Notes: generated by a model not told the origin, from the sequence alone. 64,000 nt of DNA from Silene latifolia (GCF_048544455.1 NC_133538.1:143527922-143591921), one strand, 5' to 3'. Numbered from the stretch's first letter, positions 11,406-23,245 are shown. Made by a program: numbers and translations.

Positions 11406-11795
11406 GCACACATTAAGCGAGTATCAAGAAACCTTAAGGCGATTAATTTATTCACTGTTTCACCAGATTTGGTAATCTAAAATGAGAATAGCCCAACACT
11501 AAAATGTGATCAATTGAAATGAATCTTCGTGTACGACAAGTCTTTAAAATTCAAAGTGACGATCCGAGCGAAAATGTCATTAAATAAATCATCGTATATG
11601 ACAAGCCGGGTAAAATGATAATTGTTGACCCAACATCAACAAATAATGAGAATTGGTGCGGGCTTATTTCAATTTGGGCTCGTCCTATCAGCATATTTAT
11701 TCACTATTTTTGAGGAATGAGTTATGTTTATCGAGTCGTGTTAGTCATGCTGAGGAAAATCAGTAATCTAATGTGTAATGGTCAATATAGTTTAT

Positions 11796-11870
11796 GGTTA
11801 TTTCGTGCATGTACATGGTTATTTGACGCACTTTCATGGTTATTTCATGCACGTAGAACGTTTTCTAATG
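11796..11870 (+). repeat. CATGCA minisatellite cluster in MULE interior
   Basis: Three diverged units of about 22 bp (TTATTTCGTGCATG, TTATTTGACGCAC, TTATTTCATGCACG). Confidence 0.7.
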
Positions 11871-12048
11871 CAAGATTAAGACAAGTATTAAGAAATCGGA
11901 GAAATGTGATCCACCACTACATCCTTCTTTGCTACCACATCCCCAACCGTCGAAGTTAATAAACAAATTCCAAAATCTAAATGAAGATGCAACATTTTAA
12001 AAGTTCACTTGAGATTACTTTAATATTTGACCCTGGACACATGACTTA

Positions 12049-12105
12049 CATATTTCATGCATTCACACTATTATTTCATGCACGTGGAACATTTTTTAAT
12101 GCATG
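12049..12105 (+). repeat. CATGCA minisatellite cluster in MULE interior
   Basis: Two to three units containing TATTTCATGCA, close to the 3' end of the minus-strand ULP1-like gene. Confidence 0.65.
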
Positions 12106-12982
12106 TACGATGTAAGAGAGATTTCCGTACGACCTTTTCGTTGTCCAATTTTGAAAACTGTCTCTCGTTTTCGTTGCCTCGTGACATGTTTCCAGGATTA
12201 GTCCAGAAACATGACTTCATCTCTTACATGACTTACATATTCCAAAATCTAATATGTACTCTCAAGACTTAGTGTATTACATATTCCAGAATCTAATATG
12301 TACCAAGAATCTAATATTCCAGGGTCTACTCCCTTTGCACATCACTCGACTCAAGGAATCAGATCAAAAAAATGGCTCATTGTTTTGAATGTTGGATTAG
12401 GTCATCTGCCACTCCCTTTGTACATCACTCGACTCAAGTGTTTAAAAAATAAAACCTAGTGATAATCCTACAAAAAAAACGAGGGGAAATACTGTTACGT
12501 AAAAGTCACTTCGAGACAAAATCTAATGAAAAGAAGATTAAAATTAGGCAAAATTTAAATTAGGCATTCAAAAGTTCTTGATATTTACCTTTCTCGTGTT
12601 TCGATTCCATTTGATGAGACGTGCAATCATACTCGTAGCATATTTATCCAAATCCTACATATAAATTTCATTTGACAACAAATATTGAAAAGCTTGAAAT
12701 AAAATATACTGAATAATGTTTCCAAAAGTTTGTTGAAAAATTTATACCTCGTAAGAACGCTCATCAGTCCATGATGCTTGATCACACAAATTTTCTAGCC
12801 ACTTCAACAAATAAGCTCCATAAGAATACCCCTTCTTTTGTTGAGGCACTTGCACAACCTGCCACTGAAAAGTCTTGATCTCCAACAACCTTGTGTATCT
12901 CGGAGAGTCTCTTGCGATGATCTCCAAAGCAGGCAGGAGCTATACAAAAACAAGACAGTGAGTGATGTTGATTGTGGTATAA

Positions 12983-13043
12983 GGGTATTTAATGCACATA
13001 CAAGGTTATGTCATGCATAAACAAGGTTATTTCATGCACATAA
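12983..13043 (+). repeat. CATGCA minisatellite cluster inside a ULP1-like intron
   Basis: Three units of about 20 bp (TATTTAATGCACATACAAGG, TTATGTCATGCATAAACAAGG-type, TTATTTCATGCACAT). Confidence 0.75.
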
Positions 13044-13212
13044 AGATTGCCAACAGTATTCTTATTTGACAAAGCATTTTGGAAAGTCGAAAACCATTGA
13101 GCTGCCTTCCGTATATCATATTTACAATTTAACAAACTCGTTGAATAAACTCTCAGCTAAATGTGCCGACATAACTTTCAAAAAATAAATGGCAATGCTA
13201 TTCCAAGGGTAA

Positions 13213-13284
13213 AAGCGTATTTCATGCACGCTGAAGGTTATTTCATGGATATACAATGGTATTTCATGCACATAAAGATCTGTG
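13213..13284 (+). repeat. CATGCA minisatellite cluster inside a ULP1-like intron
   Basis: Three units of 21-22 bp (TATTTCATGCACGCTGAAGG and two variants). It sits at the matching position of a neighbouring duplicated exon-intron piece. Confidence 0.75.
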
Positions 13285-15057
13285 ATATTTTCATTCGACA
13301 ATGCATTTTGGGCGATCAAAAATCAGAGAGCGACCTTCCGGATATAATAAGTCAGGGGCAACATGTTTTTGTGCAAAACACTAATAAATCATACATGTTC
13401 AACTAAAAAATTTTGTCTGACTTCAGGGCGCCTGGGCAGGCTGGAGTCGAGTATGAAGTTCATCCTTTTTCCAAATTCAACAACACATGTAAACCAATGT
13501 GATCTCTCCACACAATAAGGAAAGAAAGCCTGAAATATTACAAAGTAGTCAAGTAGGATGTATCGACTTCAAATGAAAAAAAAAAGTGCATTGAAAAAAA
13601 AGGTGCATGGAAAAAAAAGTAAGAGAATGTTTATTTACCAGTTGGGTTGTGTGTTTAGATTGAGGGGCAAGTAGTCAAGTAGGACGTATTGACTTCGAAA
13701 CCCCTTTTTACAGACAACCCCGTGAAATTTGAGTACATTTGTCAAAATTCTTTGTAATTGCAAAAACCAAAAACAAGCATTTTACTCAATAAGGAATATG
13801 AATACCTTTATTATTGTCGGAAAATACACAACACTTGGGTTTTCGACTGTAGTACGAATACCAACAGCATCAATACCCATATCCATTACCCAATTTCCTG
13901 GCAGCAAGGTCTGAAACGCGCCTTGGGTTACTTGCAACCAATCGGTTTATACAACGACCTCACTAATGATGCACATGTTGTAATTAGAAAACACGGAACA
14001 GCAAAGAGTGGACAAAAACTGAAATTTAAAAAAAGTTGTATGGTCAGTTAGAACTTACTCCTTATTCTTCCCATTTTTTCGAATATAATTGATCAAGTGT
14101 GCATCTGTATATGATAAATCATCATGTGGCGCTTGATTACTGGGAAAAGGGAAAAATAAAAGCTCCTTGATTAATGGGGAAAAAGGAAAAACGAAAAACG
14201 AAAAAACGGAAAACAAAGCTACTTAAGATTTTGCATTACCGAATTTGACCGTCATTCTTGTAAGCCTTTGCTGCAGCCGTCACTTAAAGTTTGTAAGAGT
14301 TGTATCACCAAGTTATAATTTCATTTAAACCCTCACAACATAACGTTTAACATCAACTCTTTGAACAATAAAAAGAAAAGAAATCAACATCAGTGCCTTC
14401 ATATTTAATGCACATACAAGAAAAAGTTGAATTAAGTAATACAGACTTACTCCCTTTAGATCCACCTTTGAACCTAAGCGTCCCTTAACCCCGTTGTACA
14501 TCTCCATATGACGCATGAGGTAGATTACAGTATCATGCTCGACATCAACGGTAACGTGTGGAAGATACAACTTAAAAATCAAAAGCCATGAAGACACCAG
14601 CTTTGGAATCTTACTTGAAAGCGTACTCAACAAGTTCTTATGATAAAGGAAAAACAATGACAAGTAAATAATCTCTCACAAAAATTAGACGAAAATCAGG
14701 CACTTTATTGCCAAAAGATCTGAAGACATACCACAGATCTAACATGGCAAGAATATTCAGTTGACGGAGGCATCAAGTGCATCACTTCTAACATCTTCTT
14801 ACTAACATGGTAATAGAAGACAAATGGCAAGGGTGTAACAATAGGAATAAAAACCTGTACGACATTGAAAACAAAGATAACAATGAAAGAAAGACGAAAA
14901 TGAAAAGAAAGACGCTTAGTTGAGAATAGCCATAGTAATGTAAAAATCTTGAAGGACTTACCAACTCCACGTCTGCAAAGTTAACATCCAATGAGTCAAT
15001 CTGTTCATTAATTTAGGTGACCCGTATTAGAGAATAAAAACCTGTAATAATTGGACA

Positions 15058-15135
15058 CTTATTTCATGCATGTTCAGTGTTGTTTAATGCACCTAGATTG
15101 GTGTTTCATGCATCTACAAGGTTACTTCATACATT
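15058..15135 (+). repeat. CATGCA minisatellite cluster inside a ULP1-like intron
   Basis: Four units (TATTTCATGCATGTTCAG, TTTAATGCACC, TTTCATGCATCTACAAGG, TACTTCATACATTCAAAAG). An almost parallel series lies at 32338-32420. Confidence 0.75.
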
Positions 15136-16237
15136 CAAAAGTCTATTGCAGCCCAAGGTTGAGAATAGCCATGGAAAACTTACGTCAGTTGTCTCTGTGA
15201 TAAATAGACGGCAAGGGCATTTATGATCTCTGAATTTGTTTCCCTCATTCAAATAATCACACCACACAGAAATGACATCTGTATGAACTCAACGATCAAG
15301 AAGCAAACTATTCATATGACTTCGTGTGAGAGTCTTACTCGCAAAGCTAAACAAAACCTCCCTATACAGTTATGATAACATGAAACCTTAGTATTATACA
15401 AAGAAAATATAATACATATATGCCGAATAAGATTAAAAAATATATAGGAGAGTGATACGTACTCTTCATCAAAGTCCTCTTAAAATGCATAGTCTCCTAC
15501 CAGTTTTTCCGACCGACTCAAGTCATGAACCATGTCCACATTTCTGATAAAGAAAGGTGACCAGTAAACATTCGCTCCCTCAACACACCTCTTAGGTAGC
15601 ACCCTTCTACCAGCCACCTGCCTCTTAAGTTGCTGACTCTCAATGGCATAATTTGAGGGAGCAGTTGGAGAAGAGGGCGCAATTGGCAATTCATCCAACG
15701 ATAATTGAGAGGAGATAACTATAGGCGATGGTTGGGATGGTTGGGACGAGATCAGAATTGGCGATATTGGCAATAAAGGACGAACTACTGGAATAGACGG
15801 TGTAGTTGTTGTGCTTGCATGAGGAACACTTGAAGCAGCCTACAACCTGGACTCAAGGAACTCTTGAGAGTTATATGGTGCATCATTACCACTAAAAAGG
15901 CTGAAAGACGGTCCTTCTAGAAGCGCCTTTTCCCTCTTTTCCTTTTCCTTTTTTTCCTTCAACAAATTTTCATGATGTGAATCAAACACTTTACCAACAT
16001 GAGTGTATGCATCATTAAGGATCCCTTCTAATTAAGCAATGACAGCAGGATTGTCTAGAAACACATCATCTGCACAACTCGTGTCAACCTCCTTCTTCTT
16101 TAACTCCTCCACTTTACCCTCATCCTTCTTCAACCCCTCCTCCACTGCCCCCTCCTCCTTTCTCTCCTTCAATTCATTCTGATCTTTCTCCTTGCCCTCC
16201 TCCACTTCATCCTCCTCCATCTTCTCATTGGTAGCAC

Positions 16238-16286
16238 CTTCCCTTTCACCTTCAGCACCTTCCCTTTCACCTTCTTTAGTACTCTG
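16238..16286 (-). repeat. 24 bp tandem duplication in the Glu-rich coil
   Basis: AGCACCTTCCCTTTCACCTT occurs twice, coding for two EGEREGA blocks. It is frame-preserving. Confidence 0.7.
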
Positions 16287-16482
16287 CTGTGAAAGGGAAA
16301 ATCCTTCAAATAAACAATTTGCCAACTTTGACATTTGCGTGACAGCCGGGAAAGCGGGAGCCTTACACTTAGCATTTCTAACTGCTTTGGTAAAGTCACC
16401 ATAAATGTCTGCAAGTCGAATGGCTGTGCTCGCCAAAACCTTGATGGATTCTTTCCTCTCATCAACCGGTTCAGCTTCAAGT

Positions 16483-16545
16483 TTAGGTTCAGGTTCAGGT
16501 TCAGGTTCACGTTCATGTTCACGTTCACGTTGAGGTGCAACATAA
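16483..16545 (-). repeat. Hexanucleotide repeat encoding Arg-Glu/Pro-Glu dipeptides
   Basis: About nine copies of GTTCAG/GTTCAC-type hexamers. On the minus strand they encode alternating RE, HE and PE dipeptides within the ULP1-like N-terminal exon. Confidence 0.75.
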
Positions 16546-17277
16546 GCAAATATGGGTTCAACAGAGCCCTTGCCAAAGCCGCCCCCCTTATGCTTCTCCA
16601 ACTTAACCCTTTCTCTACTTCTCTTATTCGTCCAATTCGCTAATAAGGGAAATGATCGACGCACCATTCTCGTCATGAAAACACATCTATCCAAGTAGAT
16701 AATCTGGAAAATCAGAATCGGTCCCTTAAAATAAGTTTTAGGGGAATTATCTATAGCCGCCTTCCACGACATGACGTTGCTGATCTTATGGGACTGTGCA
16801 AATTTGCACCAATTCATGTTAGGAACATCGGAGAAATTTGAAAGGGAGCTTAATATCCGAGGGCTAGGATGATCACCTATTACCCCCATCAAGAGAACAT
16901 GTATAATATAGATGAGGAAGTTCCTCTTGAAATCGTCTCCACCATCCCGTTGCTCCATCATCTTATATAAGAGAACCTTTTTCGTAAAAAATGAGGTGGT
17001 AAACAGAGCCTTATACCTCTTGACAGCCTCGGTGTACTCCTTTTCCTTACAGAACATTCCAGCTACAACAATGTCAATCGTTCCCATAGAAAGTCCAGTT
17101 GCAATGTGGACATCCTCATCCGTGATAACCATATCATGGTTCATCAATGAACAATTGAACGGATTAAACGTCTCGACAATCCCTCTCGCCAAATGACCAT
17201 TGATTTCTTCTGAATTAAGCTGTAACAAACCTCCAAACCCCATACTGTGGATGGCTTCAATTTGCTTTTTGGATGGG

Positions 17278-17282
17278 CCTTG
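17278..17282. other. Target-site duplication of element B, left copy
   Basis: CCTTG directly before the 5' LTR. The same pentamer follows the 3' LTR at 30321-30325, and a third copy lies at 28566-28570 in the duplicated flank. Confidence 0.85.
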
Positions 17283-17593
17283 TGATGTGACTCATATTTA
17301 AGCATATTTAGTCCCTGAATTAGCCTCGTTCTTATGCTTTTTAGTGCATAATTGGGTCATTTACTATCTTTAGTTTCCCGGTTTGCATATTCTTTGAGGT
17401 TTTGTTCCCTTGGTACATGGCAAAACGGAGCTAAATTGATCAAATTCAATGACCAAGCATCAAAGGGAAGACGATACTAGAAGGCCTATGTAGATAATAA
17501 AGTAGATTGGGCAATGATGAAAGGATCCTTACATCCCCAACAAGATCCCCGAGGATTGTTGAGGAAAGAAGAAAAGAAAAGTGCTGACCCCCG

Positions 17594-17735
17594 ATCCGAG
17601 CGTCTCCCTGCCCACCAATCCGAGCGTCCTGATGCCCAGACGCTCGTCTTGAGGCCAACAGATCCGAGCGTCTCTCCCCTGATCTGCTCGGATTCCCTTG
17701 CAGAACCCACCGTGCTTACTGCCTAGACGCTCGGG
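17594..17735. repeat. CpG-rich GAGCGTC motif array in element B LTR
   Basis: Five regularly spaced copies plus one at 17725. The same array recurs in the 3' LTR (about 28904-29070, with an extra copy), and a longer one lies at 24203-24540. Confidence 0.85.
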
Positions 17736-17870
17736 ACGCGCAGATTTCCTGAAGACTACCAAAACGGAGATGAGCATCTCCTTGGAGAGGAGCACTTCCT
17801 CAACTTTTCTTAAGGGTCTTAATAGTCATTTAAGCCCTTAGTAACCCTAATCCTTGTACCTAATCTCTAG

Positions 17871-17878
17871 TATAAATA
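17871..17878 (+). promoter_or_regulatory. TATA box of element B 5' LTR
   Basis: TATAAATA followed by CCCCATT. It is conserved at 29206-29213 in the 3' LTR. It lies after the CpG motif array, as expected for the U3/R border; the role is inferred. Confidence 0.6.
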
Positions 17879-18990
17879 CCCCATTATACTACCTAGATTA
17901 GCATGTCATCTTAATAGGATATTAATCTTATCTTAATCAAGTCTCAATACTCTCTTAATCTTGTAATCAATTCTTAATTTAGCATTAATACAAATCTCAT
18001 TTCTTAATCTTTCCTTAATTTCTCTATTGTTCATCATTTATTTTTGGTAATTAGAAGATTTTTTGGGTTTATTTGGAGGATTGACAACCTTCCATCAATC
18101 ATCAAGTACTTCTATTATTCTTTGCTTTATTATTTTGAATCATCTTTATAGGTATAATTCTCTCTTAATCCCTTTTTAATTATTGTTAATCATCTTCATT
18201 TATTCATCATGTTTTGCCTTGCTAGTATGATTGACAACCTTGTTAGCATGTTAAACTTGATAATGAGTGAGTAGTTTCCTTAACTAGGGTTAATGAAGAA
18301 TTAGGGGAAACCAATATGGGGATTGATTCATGCTTAATCTAATATATTTTCATAATTAATTTGCTTTCTTATTGTGATTCCAACTTATGCACATGTTATG
18401 TTTGATGAAATGCGAGCCTATGAATCCTTGCATTTTTTACCCATCACTTACCTTTTCAATGAGACTTGTAAGACATAAACCAACTCGAGTCTCATTAGAC
18501 CATGCATATAGTTGGATAGGGAGGATTAAGTCGACTTGTAGGTGTTGTACAATCTAATCGATTCGGCTCCAGGACCTAAACCTTCCTAGGGATTGTAACA
18601 TATACACTAACTCGATCCCATCATAACAATAAGTGCTTGCATCTAGTAGAGAACATGTTTGTATGATCAAATCCTATGAATCCCCTATGAACCCATGACA
18701 CCCTAGTGCTTTTAATAAATTGTTTACACCTCATTTTAATCATCTTGCTTGTTTTCATTACTCTATTTGCATTATTCATTAGTTTAGTTGATCTCCTACC
18801 TCAACCCAAATTGTGACACCCTTAGACACAACCATTTGCAATCAAAAATCCTACATCAATACCCCGTCCCTTGGGATTCTACCTTTACTTACCTCTTTAC
18901 TTTAAGTAGAGTAGTTTGTGAAGTTATAAATATTGTTTTTGTCTAGGTAACTTTTGACGACGAGTAACAAAATCGAAATTCGGCCAAAAC

Positions 18991-19008
18991 TGGCGTCGTT
19001 GCCGGGGA
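18991..19008 (+). other. Element B primer-binding site (tRNA-Asp type)
   Basis: TGGCGTCGTTGCCGGGGA, four bases after the LTR. It matches plant tRNA-Asp with one mismatch (T for C at position 6). Confidence 0.88.
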
Positions 19009-19119
19009 CGGTGCTAACTTGATTTTCTTTGATTGTTTTTAGTTGTGTCTTTCTTTGCCTTGGGGAAGTAAAACTCCTCGAGGTACTTCTCATCTTTTTC
19101 TCTTAGTGCATTTCGCAAG

Positions 19120-20046
19120 ATGGATATTATATATTGTTTTGTTGAGGACCACTTGAGTATACCTTTCTTCAAAGACCCCATGCAAGCATTGGAAGCCTTA
19201 GAAGCAAGTGAGGCCAAAAATATGCATTGGGAATTGGAAGTAGATCTTCTTGAGGCTGCTCTAACCAACAAAGAACTTACTCATGAGCAATCCGTATTAG
19301 TAAATAACATTCTTGTGGAAGCATATCAACCCATAGAAGAAGAACAAGCCATAGAAGATGATATCATACAAGCCGAGGAGCAAGAAGAATTTGTCATGAA
19401 ATTTGAGTATGACGAGATTAGTGAGCTTGAAGAACAAGTTGAATATGCCATGAGAATGGAATGTCTAATGGAAATGGAGCAAGTCCTTAATGAATCTTCA
19501 ATGGAAGAAAGTGAGGTACAAGTTCCAACTCTAAAACCCCTTCCCCCAAATTTGAAATATGCTTACCTTGATGAATCTAAGACTAAACCCGGGATTGTTA
19601 ATGACAAACTTGATGAGAACCAATTGGGAAAATTGCTTGATGTGTTAAAACAACTTGAAAAGGCTATAGGTTATAGTCTAGATGATCTTAAGGGGATAAG
19701 TCCCAATTTTTGCATGCATAGGATTCATCTAGAAGAAGACCATAGACCTACCATCAAATCTCAAAGGAGATTAAACCCCCACATGCAAGAAGTTGTAAAA
19801 GCGAAGGTTATGAAATTACTTGATACAGGAATCATATATCCTATATCGGATTCCTTGTGGGTCAGCTCCGTTCAAGTGGTACCTAAGAAAGAAGGTACCA
19901 CGGTGGTAACAAATGATAAGAATGAGCTAATACCCACAAGGAAGATCACTAGTTGGCGTATGTGTATTGACTATCGAAAATTGAATTTCGCAACAAGAAA
20001 AATCATTTCCCCCTACCATTCATTGACCAAATGCTTGAGAGGTTAG
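19120..20046 (+). pseudogene. Element B pol, post-protease linker and RT N-terminus
   Basis: An open frame of 308 codons. Residues 1-140 are an acidic linker rich in Glu that in Athila-type pol lies after the protease. From about residue 141 comes the conserved entry into reverse transcriptase: LKPLPPNLKYAYL, then LEEDHRPTIKSQRRLNP, GIIYPISDS, VQVVPKKEG and WRMCIDYRKLN. The frame ends at 20046 after a frameshift near 20010. No gag or protease precedes it; the primer site is about 110 bp upstream. The RT copies the element RNA into DNA inside the particle. Confidence 0.85.
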
Positions 20047-20282
20047 CCTCTAACAAGTTCTTTTGCTACCTTGACGGGTATTCGGGATTCTTCCAAATCC
20101 CAATACACCCGGAAGACCAACATAAGATCACCTTCACATGCCCTTATGGTACTTTTGCATATAGGAGAATGCCGTTTAGCTTATGTAATGCCCCCGCTAC
20201 TTTCCAAAGATGCATGATGAGTGTCTTCTCCGACTACCTAGAAACCATAATGGAGGTTTTTATGGATGATTTTAGCGTTTAA
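20031..20282 (+). pseudogene. Element B reverse transcriptase core
   Basis: Continues the RT in another frame. FCYLDGYSGFFQIPI carries the first catalytic Asp, and FMDDFSV carries the Asp pair (FMDD, the Ty3/gypsy form of YXDD), with PFSLCNAPATFQRCM between them. It ends at a TAA (20280-20282) within the palm, after which the same frame continues. The catalytic residues are all present; the loss is by frame breaks only. Confidence 0.88.
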
Positions 20283-20324
20283 GGAAAATACTTCGACTCT
20301 TGCTTTCATAATATTTCTCTTGTA

Positions 20325-20990
20325 TTGCAAAAATGTGAAGATGTTAGTCTCGTTTTGAATTGGGAAAAGTGTCACTTTATGGTCAATGAAGGTATTGTTT
20401 TGAGTCATTTAATTTCTAAAAAGGGCATTGAAGTCGATAAAGCTAAGGTTGAGGTGATAGAGAAACTCCCACCTTCCGTGAATGTTAGAGGGGTGAGAAG
20501 CTTTCTCGGTCACGCGGGTTTCCATCGCCGTTTTATAAAAGATTTCTCAAAAATCGCGAAACCCCTCACTCAACTCTTACTTAAAGATGCCCAATTCCAC
20601 TTCACTAATGAGTGTGTTGAAGCCTTTAATAGAATTAAGGAAGCACTAATCTCGACACCGATCATCCAACCACCGAATTGGGAACTACCATTCGAGATCA
20701 TGTGCGATGCAAGTAACTACGCTAGTGGACCTGTTCTTGGCCAACGGGTAGGAAGGGCTTTGCATGCTATCTATTATATAAGCAAGACTCTTGATTCCTC
20801 CCAAGTGAATTATGATACTACCGAAAAGGAACTCCTTGCCATTGTCTATGCATTAGACAAATTCCGTTCCTATTTGCTTGGATCAAAAGTGACTGTTTTC
20901 TCGGATCACCGTGCTCTTCGACATCTCTTGATAAAGAAAGAAGCAAAAACCAAGATTATTGAGATTGATTTTGCTACTTCAAGAATTTGA
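20325..20990 (+). pseudogene. Element B RT connection and RNase H
   Basis: 221 codons. They include the RT thumb/connection (RSFLGHAGFHRRFIKDFSKIA) and the RNase H domain (CDASNYASG, TTEKELLAIVYAL, FSDHRALRHLL), which degrades the RNA strand after copying. The first Asp, the Glu and the second Asp of RNase H are visible. It is in phase with the RT core frame and separated from it by the TAA at 20280. The frame ends at a frameshift near 20975, where integrase-linker text continues. Confidence 0.88.
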
Positions 20991-21726
20991 CTTAGAAATA
21001 AGAGATAAGAAGAGGGCCAAAAATGTGGTAGCAGATCACTTGTCGAGAATCCGATTTCATGATGAAGAGGGAGAGACACCGATCAATGACTCTTTCCCCG
21101 ATGATATTTTGATGGCCATTCATTCACAACTTGAGAGGCATACTACTCCATGGTTTGCCGACTATGCCAATTATATTGTTGGAGGAGTTCTTCCTCAAAA
21201 TTTGAGCTACAACCAAAGGAAGAGATTCTTATTCGAGGTAAAGAGATATTTTTAGGATGACCCCAATCTTTACAAAGAGTGTAGTGATGGACTTTACCAA
21301 AGGTGCATACCCCAATGGGAGATTCATGGTGTTTTGGAAGGATGTCACTCATCACCTTATGGTGGACACCATGGAGCACGACGAACTATTGCTAAAATCC
21401 TTCAATCAGACTTCTTTTGGTCTACCATGTTCCAAGACGCTAGGGAATTCATTCTCCATTGTGATGCTTTTCAAAGAATGGGAAATATTTCTTGGAGGAA
21501 TGAGATGCCATAACGAGGAATATTGGAGGTGGAAATCTTCGATGTTTGTGGTATTAACTACCAAGGACCCTTTGTGAAATCTAAGGGGAACAAATACATC
21601 CTTGTGGCCGTTGACTATGTTTCAAAATGGGTAGAGGCAATTGCTACCCCAACCGGCAAACGATGATGCCAAAACGGTCACCGAACTCTTCAAGAAAATA
21701 ATCTTCCCAAGGTTAGGAGTCCCTAT
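20959..21726 (+). pseudogene. Element B integrase, N-terminal part
   Basis: Begins with the RNase H-integrase linker ([10 protein letters not shown]), continues open to 21255 and then in shifted frames. The zinc-binding HHCC motif is recognisable (HSSPYGGHHG with CDAFQRMG about 30 residues later), followed by the first catalytic Asp in [14 protein letters not shown] near 21600-21640. Stops occur at about 21255, 21511 and 21664. The gene is cut at 21726, just before the second catalytic Asp, by a solo LTR of the A family; it resumes at 23246. Confidence 0.8.
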
Positions 21727-22010
21727 TGATGCGTGTCTAAAATATGATGTTTTACACCCTCTTTTACACGCATTTCAGAGCTCAAATGTGTAGTTTATTC
21801 TACTATATTCCCTTTTTCCATCTACTTTTATGTTTTTGTGTAATATTGCAGAAATGTGAAGAATCCAGCGGAAATCGAGCCGAATACGTCCCTAAGTACT
21901 TAGCATTGCATTTGACATGGAGTAAAGACTCGGGAAGCAAACTTGGTGCGCGTATTGAGGCCCGAAAGAGGAGTTTGCGAAGCTTTTGGAGCCAAGTACC
22001 TGTTGAAGTG

Positions 22011-22112
22011 GTCGATAAACCGATGCTCTTGGTCGATAGACTAGAGTACGATTGTCATAAGCTCCTGTACAGCGCACCTTGGTCGATCGACTGACACACA
22101 TGATCGATCGAC
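22011..22112. repeat. Four-palindrome module in the solo LTR
   Basis: Decayed copies at 22011 (GTCGATAAAC) and 22032 (GTCGATAGAC), an intact copy at 22082 and a variant at 22103. Spacing is 21, 50 and 21 bp, as in element A. Confidence 0.88.
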
Positions 22113-22615
22113 CACCCCACGAGCTGACGGAAATTAAAAGACGAGAAAGCCCAATGTAATTAGGTTTTTGGAATAAAAGTTACGTACGACTATCTATATA
22201 ACGTAACTTTAGGTTTCAGAAGATCATCATCGAATTAATTAGGGTTCAAAACACAGAAGTTGAACTTTTGATTATTTCATTAGCTTAGATTATTCTTTCG
22301 TCAATAAATTTTTCTTTTGCATTGGGTTTGATCTTTTCTCTTCAATCTTTTACGGTATTTCTCTGTTCCATTATTCAGTTTCGTTGCTTTCATTCATTCA
22401 TAGATTAGAATTGCTAGTTTAGTTTTCCCAAAATCCGAATTATCGTTTCATGTTAGTTAAATATTTAGTTAATTCTATCATGAATTCGGTAGCTTTATTC
22501 GTTAATCTTATTGTTGTTTTTATCATAATCATGAGTAGATAAATCCTTTGTGCTAAGATGTAGGGGATCTGTAGGTTAGACGGTATCAACGTAGGTGACC
22601 TGTTGTCGGGCTCCA

Positions 22616-22646
22616 GTCGATCGACTGCCATACATGGTCGATCGAC
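22616..22646. repeat. Palindrome pair in the solo LTR
   Basis: GTCGATCGAC at 22616 and 22637, again 21 bp apart. It corresponds to the pair at 1060/1081 and 7968/7989 in element A. Confidence 0.88.
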
Positions 22647-23245
22647 CAGGGTGTGTTAGATTTGCTTCGACTTAATTAATTTAATTGCTATATTTGACGA
22701 ATCGAGTGCACGCGACTAGTTGAATGCTTAGTTTTGACCGACCCGATAAGATCGAAACATAGGGGAGGGAAATAGACTACTTAATTAAGACGACTAAATT
22801 AATAAGATCGAGAGATAAGTTAATTTAGATTTTGAGTTTCATTAATCAAGAACGAAAATTAGTATTAGTGAGATTAGGGACCCGTAGCTTAGGCCGAAAG
22901 GTTGCTACCTGTTAAATTGGACCGAGAGGACTTTTTATTTTCCCGTCTAACATGCTTAAGACAGTTTACCTAGAGTTGCCGTCGTCGAAACTACAGTGAA
23001 CCGATCATCTTAGCATCCTTTTAATATTTGATTTCATTACTCATTTATTTACCTTAGTTTAGTTTTAATTTGATTGCCTTTAGTTATAGAACTATTCAAA
23101 ACAAACCCCCACTCATTTGTTACTTTAGACTAAAATTAGACAACTATTAATTGCATCACCTCTCCGTGGTTCGACCCTGACTGCCACTAGCTATAGTAGT
23201 AGTTTGGATTTATAAATTTATCTTTGGTACTCTACGACGGTATCA

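Larger units (their letters stand above)
11184..12591. other. MULE spacer between transposase and ULP1-like genes
   Basis: AT-rich DNA with no supported coding frame. It contains three clusters of the CATGCA minisatellite and a two-copy repeat of a block containing CATCACTCGACTCAAG (about 12325-12353 and 12410-12438). The transposase (+) and ULP1-like gene (-) converge on this region, so it should hold both 3' ends. Confidence 0.6.
12592..13960 (-). pseudogene. ULP1-like (C48) cysteine protease domain, second copy, catalytic Cys absent
   Basis: ULP1 proteases remove SUMO or related proteins from targets. Here exons with fitting splice sites run on the minus strand. About 13806-13960 holds the N-lobe (FQTLLPGNWV); 13408-13529 holds the active-site His block (SHWFTCVVEF); 12748-12939 holds the segment that should carry the catalytic Cys; 12592-12655 is a C-terminal exon with the usual basic ending (LIKWNRNTR). 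The residue before the conserved Gly in the Cys segment is Tyr (GYSYGAYLLKW) where the family has Asp-Cys-Gly. Introns contain the MULE minisatellite, and a partially duplicated exon-intron piece lies at about 13040-13340. It could be a separate gene or the second half of the gene upstream. Decayed or catalytically dead. Confidence 0.65.
14451..17282 (-). pseudogene. ULP1-like gene captured by the MULE (N-terminal domain plus protease exons)
   Basis: One long exon (17282 to 15463) starts upstream of MGFGGLLQL, a block common near the N-terminus of plant ULP1-like proteins encoded by transposons. It runs through a plant-mobile-domain-like region and a long Glu/Lys-rich coil. The same frame continues past stops at about 16032, 15840 and 15479. 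After a 101 bp intron, exon 15183-15361 begins the protease (TLTRSHMNSLL, VISVWCDYLN) with a TGA at 15289-15291 where the family has Trp. Exons 14962-15002, 14732-14854 (VFIPIV, KKMLEVMHLMP) and 14451-14636 (YLMRHMEMYNG) follow. The positions for the catalytic His and Cys read as other residues (HDTVIYLMRH has no Cys). Element B interrupts the gene at 17283; probable upstream exons lie at 32143-33790. Family assignment is good; function is lost. Confidence 0.75.
17283..18986 (+). repeat. Element B 5' LTR
   Basis: 1704 bp. It contains a cluster of CpG-rich motifs of the type ATCCGAGCGTC and AGACGCTCGTC starting at 17594, 17618, 17638, 17662 and 17682 (spacing 24, 20, 24 and 20), and a TATA box at 17871. 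Compared with the 3' LTR it lacks a block of about 28 bp near 17415. Confidence 0.92.
21727..23245 (+). mobile_element. Solo LTR of the element A family inside element B integrase
   Basis: 1519 bp, starting TGATGCGTGTC and ending CGGTATCA. It is the reverse-complement relative of the A LTRs with considerable divergence. Flanks are CCTAT (21722-21726) and CCTAG (23246-23250), a five-base target duplication with one change. Removing it restores continuity of integrase around the SDGG motif. It has no internal region, so it arose by LTR-LTR recombination. It carries palindromes at 22011, 22032, 22082, 22103, 22616 and 22637, and a TATA box at about 22194. Confidence 0.92.
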
